From positions 1 through 9,049 of the forward strand of contig JAIRZA010000128.1 of the NCBI GenBank assembly GCA_031267475.1: a stretch of DNA of 9,049 bases. The letters run 5' to 3'. Source of the DNA: Spirochaetaceae bacterium. Lineage in GTDB: Bacteria > Spirochaetota > Spirochaetia > Treponematales > Breznakiellaceae. The notes under the pieces are model-generated. The model had not been told where the DNA came from. It worked only from the letters and a program-made list of their open reading frames with translations, and made no database searches. A program made the position numbers and the translations under genes. Below are positions 5,018 through 9,049 of the stretch, one piece after another. Numbering within the stretch: the first letter of the stretch is position 1; every line of letters starts with the position of its first letter.

Positions 5018-6283
5018 TTATATACGGCATTGTCTTATTTTTTCCGCGGCGGCGCTCACCGCCTTATGATCTAAACCGTCCGAACTTATGCCTATTGTCA
5101 GATTTTCCGAGTCCACAATCGCCGGAAAATAAAATGTAGATTCTTCTTTGCAATCCGCGACAGATACAGGTATATTTTTTCGCTTACATTCTTCGCCTGT
5201 CATTTTATTTACGGCGCGGTCATTCGTAGCGGCAATCACGAAATCAGCGGAATCTATGCTTGTGTATTCTTCCTCCCGCAGGACTACCCGCTCGCCGCAA
5301 ATACTTTTTATCGCCGGACCAACCTCCGGCGCTATGATTTCTATGCTACAGTCAAAGCGCATCAATGTCCGCAGACGGCGCAAGGCGACATTTCCCGCGC
5401 CTACGATGAGGAACTTTTTATTTGTTATATCCTGAAACACCGGAAAAAATTGTTTTTTCCGGCTTGAAACACCAGCGGCGCGGCCGCTGACAAGCGGACT
5501 GCCGGTTATCGTATTAATAATACTTTCCGCGCTAAGCCCGCCGCCGTCTTCGGGAGGACGTATCACAAGCGCGTTGCAGTTTTCCGCCGCCGCCGCATTC
5601 ATTTTTTCGTTAAAGCCGCCTTCCGCGCCCGTCTCTTTGCTGACAAGCCACGCGGCGTTTGTTTGGCGTATCAACGCGCGGTTAAGATATTCGGAGAATG
5701 GTCCCTGCATCGCGATGATGTTTTTTACCCCGATTCCGGCGGCGCGGCACAGGCGGAGGCTTTCGTCCAGCGGAAGGACGCGCGGGTACACGCGGGAATT
5801 GAAGGCCGCGTCCGAGAAAAAGCGCAGCTCTTTTGAGCCTGTCGTCAACAATATATTTCCCGCCTTGTCTTTCAAAAAAGACGCCGCTTCTTCCATGCCG
5901 CCTGCGTAAAATATATTCCCGCCCGCGCGCGGGCGGGATATTTCACGGCGTAATCGCATATAGGCAAGGTTTAATTTTTCGCAGGCTGATTTTATATTTT
6001 TTGTAACAATCTCAGCGTAAGGATGAGTGCAGTCAATTACATAATCAGGCTTTAATTCTTGTATTTTTTTTAACATTTCATCTTCGCCCAGCCTGCCGCT
6101 GTGTATAGATACACCTATAAATACGCCGTCTTTATTAACTTTATTTTGCGCAATTTCCGCGCCGTACTCCGTTGCGCAAAATATATGAACGCTCATGTCT
6201 ATTGATTTAATTTCCGCCCGCGACAAAAGCGAGTCAATAAATTTTCCGCCGTCCACTGTGCCGGAAAAAACACAGATTGTCAT
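5018..6283 (-). CDS. Fused precorrin-6A reductase (CobK/CbiJ) and precorrin-2 dehydrogenase (CysG-N/Met8 type)
   Basis: This is a 421-residue two-domain cytoplasmic enzyme. Residues 1 to about 255 match CobK/CbiJ, the NAD(P)H-dependent reductase of (cobalt-)precorrin-6A: FSGTVDG at 6-12, YVIDCTHPYAE at 81-91, LLTTGSKEL at 145-153, AMQGPFSEYLN at 191-201 and VSKETGAEGGFNEKMNAA at 214-231. Residues about 278-421 match the NAD-dependent dehydrogenase that turns precorrin-2 into sirohydrochlorin: FPVFQDITNKKFLIVGAGNVALRR with a Rossmann GAGNVA (295-300), DFVIAATND (347-355) and VSVADCKEESTFYFPAIV with a conserved Asp377. The linker near 255-278 is low in motifs. The segment usually containing a Ser-Pro pair (GGxSP) reads SSDGLDHK here. 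The ATG overlaps the cobJ stop (ATGA), and no strong ribosome binding site is seen, so translation is probably coupled. A dehydrogenase producing sirohydrochlorin favours the early-cobalt (anaerobic) B12 route. Confidence 0.9.
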   Translation of the reverse strand: MTICVFSGTVDGGKFIDSLLSRAEIKSIDMSVHIFCATEYGAEIAQNKVNKDGVFIGVSIHSGRLGEDEMLKKIQELKPDYVIDCTHPYAEIVTKNIKSACEKLNLAYMRLRREISRPRAGGNIFYAGGMEEAASFLKDKAGNILLTTGSKELRFFSDAAFNSRVYPRVLPLDESLRLCRAAGIGVKNIIAMQGPFSEYLNRALIRQTNAAWLVSKETGAEGGFNEKMNAAAAENCNALVIRPPEDGGGLSAESIINTITGSPLVSGRAAGVSSRKKQFFPVFQDITNKKFLIVGAGNVALRRLRTLMRFDCSIEIIAPEVGPAIKSICGERVVLREEEYTSIDSADFVIAATNDRAVNKMTGEECKRKNIPVSVADCKEESTFYFPAIVDSENLTIGISSDGLDHKAVSAAAEKIRQCRI

Positions 6284-7023
6284 TTTTCAGTTTCCGCCGC
6301 AAGCGCGTAACCGCGGCGTGTTACCATTTTTCCGTTTATAATCGCGGTTTCGTCGTTGCCGATAAATACGGTTGTAAACATATCAACCTCCGTATTTTTC
6401 AATTCAGAAAGTGATAAAATCCGGCAGTCTTCGCCGCCGCGTCCTATGTTTCGCGCTATTCCGCAGACGGTTTCGCCGCCGCGGCAGCGTAAAATAATTT
6501 CACAAGCCTTTGAAAGATAAGCGGCTCGTTTTTTACTTGACGGGTTGTATAAACATATCACAAAACCGCCGCCCGCCGCCGCGTTGAGCCGTTTTTCTAT
6601 TATGCTCCACGGGGTTAAAAGGTCGGAAAGGCTTATCACGGCAAAATCGTTTGTCAAAGGAGCGCCTAGCGCCGCGGATCCCGACAGAGCCGCCGTAATA
6701 CCCGGCACAACGACTATTTCCACCAGCGGATACCGCGGCGACAACTCAAGGCATAACGCGGCCATGCCGTAAACCACCGCGTCTCCCGAACAAACCAGCG
6801 CCGTTGTCTTTCCGGCGGCGGCTTTACTCAGCGCTAATTCGCAGCGTTCTTTTTCCTGCCGCATCGATGTCGAAAAACATTCTTTACCAGCGGTCAAACC
6901 GCTTATCAGATCAAGATATAAGGGATAGCCGGCAATGACAGAAGAGGCGGCTATCGCGGCGCGCGCCTCGCCGCTTAAATATTTTTCATCTCCCGGGCCT
7001 ATACCTGCAATGTACAATGTCAT
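6280..7023 (-). CDS. cobJ: Precorrin-3B (cobalt-factor III) C17-methyltransferase, CobJ/CbiH
   Basis: This is a 247-residue SAM-dependent methyltransferase of corrin synthesis, responsible for C17 methylation coupled to ring contraction. It opens with MTLYIAGIGPGDEKYLSGEA, the family's SAM-binding N terminus. It carries VCSGDAVVYGMA (about 77-88) and VVPGITAALSGSAALGAPLTNDFAVISLSDLLTPW, strongly diagnostic of CobJ/CbiH. It continues with CLYNPSSKKR, VDMFTTVFIGN and MVTRRGYA near the end. Length is normal for a stand-alone enzyme. AAGGAG at 7034-7029 lies 5 bases before the ATG, and the ATG overlaps the hemA stop (ATGA). Sequence alone cannot separate the CobJ (late cobalt) from the CbiH (early cobalt) role; the neighbouring precorrin-2 dehydrogenase domain favours CbiH. 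Confidence 0.92.
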   Translation of the reverse strand: MTLYIAGIGPGDEKYLSGEARAAIAASSVIAGYPLYLDLISGLTAGKECFSTSMRQEKERCELALSKAAAGKTTALVCSGDAVVYGMAALCLELSPRYPLVEIVVVPGITAALSGSAALGAPLTNDFAVISLSDLLTPWSIIEKRLNAAAGGGFVICLYNPSSKKRAAYLSKACEIILRCRGGETVCGIARNIGRGGEDCRILSLSELKNTEVDMFTTVFIGNDETAIINGKMVTRRGYALAAETEK

Positions 7024-8288
7024 GCTCTCTCCTTCGCGTCTTCCATTTCCGCAATGTACGACTTACGCAACGCGGCAAAACATTCGTCCCAAAGGCGGCT
7101 GTCAAGATTATCGCGCAGTCCGAACAGCACCTTGTCCATTACTTTTCCCGCGGACTGCTCTATAGCGCGGCATAGCGTTTCTTCCGCCGTTTTATCCGGA
7201 GCGCAGTTTTTAATCACTGATTTAACACGCATGGCTATGTCGGCGGCGGCTTCATTTCTTATTTCCCGTATCGTTCCTGTATTTGCGCGGAATGTATACC
7301 ATTTGATGAATTCGGCCATATCCTCGCTTATTATTTTTTTTATCTCGTCAAAGTTGACGCGGCCGCCGCCCCGCGCCGGATTGCGCGCGCTTATATCGTC
7401 AATATCAAAAAGCGACACGCCTTTTATTTTTTTTATTTCAGGGTCAATGTCCCGCGGCATGGCCAAGTCTAAAAAAATACGTTTTTTTTCATCAAGTCCG
7501 TCAAAACTACGGGAAACTTCCTCGCGGCTAATCGTATGATGCGGGCTCACTGTCGCGCTTATCACAATTTGATAGTCCGGCAGCCGCGAATATCTTTCGT
7601 CATAATCTATCACGCGGACATTATTGCTCAGCACCGTTTTACCAGTCTTATGCTGACGCAGAGTAATTGTAACATCCGCGCCGGCCTGCGCGAAAAGTCC
7701 GGCGCACAGTCTCCCTATCACTCCGCCGCCGATTATGAGGCAGGAAGCGCCTTTTATGTTAAAGCCGGTTTCATTTACAAAATCCAGCGCGGCGGACGCC
7801 GCCGACACATCGGCTCGTGTGATGTTTGTCGTGGTCTTGACGCGCTTTGCGCAGGCTGTCGCGCTTTGAAACAGCCGCTGCATCACCGGAAGAGGGGTTT
7901 CCGCCGCGCGCGCCGCTTCAACGGCTTCTTTTACTTGTGAAAGTATCTGATTCTCGCCGGTTATCAGCGATTTTAGTCCGCACGCAAGGTTAAAAAGATG
8001 TTCCACCGCATCAATTCCGCCGCGGCTTGTAAAGGTGTTTTTACACTCTTCGGAAGGGATGTTTTTTAATTCGCGCAAAAGTCTGTCCGGATCCGGACAG
8101 TCGCCGTTTTCCATGTAGAGCCAAAGCTCGGTGCGGTTGCACGTCGCTATGATTACGCACTCTATTCCCGCGTACCGTCCGCGTATATCAGTCAGCGCGG
8201 CGGCGCGGGATGCGGCGGTAAAGGTGAAACGTTCACGTTCTTCAACTCCGGATTTGGTATGATCTACGCCGGCCATACGGATATTCAT
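7020..8288 (-). CDS. hemA: Glutamyl-tRNA reductase
   Basis: This is a 422-residue NADPH-dependent enzyme that reduces glutamyl-tRNA(Glu) to glutamate-1-semialdehyde, the first committed step of C5 tetrapyrrole synthesis. The catalytic domain begins MNIRMAGVDHTKSGVEERE and contains CNRTELW with the nucleophile Cys50. The conserved HLFNLACGLKSLITGENQILSQVKEA follows, then LFQSATACAKRVKTTTNI. The NADPH domain has CLIIGGGVIGRLCAG (GxGxxG-type), VISATVSPHHTI and FLDLAMPRDIDPEI. The C terminus is the helical dimerisation region. Length matches the family. It is the first gene of the operon, joined to cobJ by an ATGA overlap. There is no Shine-Dalgarno sequence ahead of its ATG, and a TATAAT sits where transcription would begin at or very near the start codon. 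No cobalamin riboswitch is seen upstream. Confidence 0.95.
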   Translation of the reverse strand: MNIRMAGVDHTKSGVEERERFTFTAASRAAALTDIRGRYAGIECVIIATCNRTELWLYMENGDCPDPDRLLRELKNIPSEECKNTFTSRGGIDAVEHLFNLACGLKSLITGENQILSQVKEAVEAARAAETPLPVMQRLFQSATACAKRVKTTTNITRADVSAASAALDFVNETGFNIKGASCLIIGGGVIGRLCAGLFAQAGADVTITLRQHKTGKTVLSNNVRVIDYDERYSRLPDYQIVISATVSPHHTISREEVSRSFDGLDEKKRIFLDLAMPRDIDPEIKKIKGVSLFDIDDISARNPARGGGRVNFDEIKKIISEDMAEFIKWYTFRANTGTIREIRNEAAADIAMRVKSVIKNCAPDKTAEETLCRAIEQSAGKVMDKVLFGLRDNLDSRLWDECFAALRKSYIAEMEDAKERA

Positions 8289-8294
8289 GGCGTT

Positions 8295-8300
8295 ATTATA
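8295..8300 (-). promoter_or_regulatory. Candidate -10 element for the tetrapyrrole operon
   Basis: A perfect TATAAT occurs on the minus strand with its last base 6 bases from the hemA ATG, which would put +1 at the A of ATG and give a leaderless message. No matching -35 is seen at 16-18 bases (TAGCCC or neighbours), nor is there an extended TGn. The intergenic gap is only 44 bases, so either this weak promoter or read-through from the right must drive the operon. Confidence 0.35.
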
Positions 8301-8332
8301 GCTTTCAAATGTTTTTGGGGCTAGACGCGCGG

Positions 8333-8933
8333 CTACAGTTGCGGAAATTCTTTATACAATCTACCCGATTTGTTGGCATAAGCAAGCCCGCGGTTGTTAT
8401 AGCCGGCGGCTTCAACCTCTGAGTTTTGTTTCAGCTTCATAGCACCAGTAGAAATTTTGGGGTCAATCATGAGTGTAACCGCAGGTGTGTCAGAGGACAG
8501 CCTGATTGCAGTCCGCGATTGCCCGGTCGTAGTCTCCTTTTCCGTCATACGCATTGCCCCGGCCGTTATACGCAAGGGCAAAATCGGGGTCGAGCCGGAC
8601 AGCCCGATTGTAGTCCGTAATGGCCTTGTCATAAGCCTGCTGCGGCGCGGGAGTAAGTGTCTTTTCGGTGGTAGAGAAGGTGATGAATTGTTCCCCTATT
8701 TTGACTACAGAGGACACGCTGGCAATGTACGCATTGCCCCGCAGGAAGTAGTCCGGGCTGAGTTTGGGGTTCAGGTTAACGGCTTCGGTAAAGTCCTCAA
8801 TGGCCATTCCAAACTCGCCATGGCCGGCATGGGTTATGCCCCGGTCAAGGAAACTTCCGGCGGTTCCCGGCGCGGATTGCGCGCCCTCCCCGTAGGAGGC
8901 GGTTTTGACCACGGACTTCTGGCTGGCAATCAA
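8333..8933 (-). pseudogene. TPR-repeat protein gene, frame-disrupted
   Basis: A TPR protein is encoded in two frames. The first part (8933, TTG start, to TGA at 8492-8490, about 147 residues) includes FLDRGITHAGHGEFGMAIED, then QQAYDKAITDYNRAVRLDPD and FALAYNGRGNAYDGKGDY. It stops in mid-repeat after AIADCNQAVL. The TPR pattern resumes in another frame: LMIDPKIS at about 8460, then AAGYNNRGLAYANKSG, ending at TAG 8333. About 25-30 bases around 8465-8490 do not fit either repeat, so the break is more than a one-base slip. No signal peptide is visible; the N-terminal frame is open to 9011 without an ATG, so the true start may also be lost. TPR proteins mediate protein contacts; no specific role can be given. 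A sequencing error cannot be excluded. Confidence 0.65.
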
Positions 8934-8938
8934 ATATT

Positions 8939-8978
8939 TCGGGATGATAGCGCGTAACGTAGGAGAAACCCGCTGGCG
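8939..8978 (-). repeat. Dispersed repeat, copy 2 (inverted relative to copy 1)
   Basis: On the minus strand, CGCCAGCGGGTTTC (8978-8965) is followed after 10 bases by CGCGCTATCATCCCGA (8954-8939), the same two blocks as at 1256-1294. It lies just upstream of the TTG start of the broken TPR gene, and the open frame of that gene reads through it. The remaining bases to the window end (8979-9049) show no further feature I can support. Confidence 0.75.
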
Positions 8979-9049
8979 CGGACAAGGTGTTGAAACAATT
9001 CCGCTTAACGGTTAGGCTGAATCCAGTGTGTTTTTCATGTCTCCGCGTT

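Noticed and set aside
8289..8332. Cobalamin riboswitch upstream of the corrin operon
   Set aside because: The gap before hemA is only 44 bases, too short for a cobalamin aptamer, and no B12-box-like sequence was recognised on the minus strand upstream.
8457..8957. 166-codon plus-strand frame opposite the TPR remnant
   Set aside because: The minus strand carries clear TPR repeats here; the plus-strand frame is their mirror in GC-rich repeats and has no recognisable domain.

Overview
The window looks like chromosomal DNA from an anaerobic, host-associated spirochaete of the Treponema group. That assignment is an inference from three things: TPR units of the AYNGRGNAYDGKGDYDRAIADCNQAV type, two 14-nt poly-C/poly-G tracts of the kind treponemes use for phase variation, and a clostridial-type short-chain flavodoxin. 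No rRNA, tRNA, CRISPR array, transposase or recognisable riboswitch was found.

Layout. (1) 1-996 (+) is the C-terminal part of a large protein, most likely an N6-adenine DNA methylase or fused restriction-modification protein, cut by the window edge. (2) 997-1613 is a gene-free stretch holding imperfect direct repeats, one copy of a dispersed repeat, a C14 tract and a palindrome. (3) 1614-2419 (+) is a two-gene unit, flavodoxin plus a cysteine-rich DUF2325-like protein. It has a readable promoter whose -10 is overlapped by alternating AACTAA/TTAGTT half-sites, and it is followed by a strong hairpin between convergent genes. (4) 2542-8288 (-) is a compact tetrapyrrole/corrinoid operon, transcribed right to left: hemA, a precorrin-3B C17-methyltransferase gene (cobJ/cbiH), a fused precorrin-6A reductase/precorrin-2 dehydrogenase gene, and a three-domain HemC-CobA-HemD fusion gene. 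(5) 8333-8933 (-) is a frame-disrupted TPR gene. (6) 8939-8978 is a second, inverted copy of the dispersed repeat.

How the genes work together. HemA makes glutamate-1-semialdehyde. The HemC, HemD and CobA domains turn porphobilinogen into hydroxymethylbilane, uroporphyrinogen III and precorrin-2. The dehydrogenase domain makes sirohydrochlorin, the branch point for early cobalt insertion. CobJ/CbiH and the CobK/CbiJ domain act later, on ring contraction and reduction. hemL, hemB, the chelatase and most other corrin genes are not in this window, so the pathway must be completed elsewhere. The cluster is dominated by fusions: seven catalytic activities sit on four polypeptides.

The most notable feature is a G14 tract four bases upstream of the HemC-CobA-HemD start codon. 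An ATG at its 5' edge opens a short reading frame whose relation to hemC changes with tract length: out of frame at 14 G, in frame at 12 or 15, immediate stop at 13 or 16. This would be a plausible phase-variable control on tetrapyrrole synthesis, if the tract length is real and varies.
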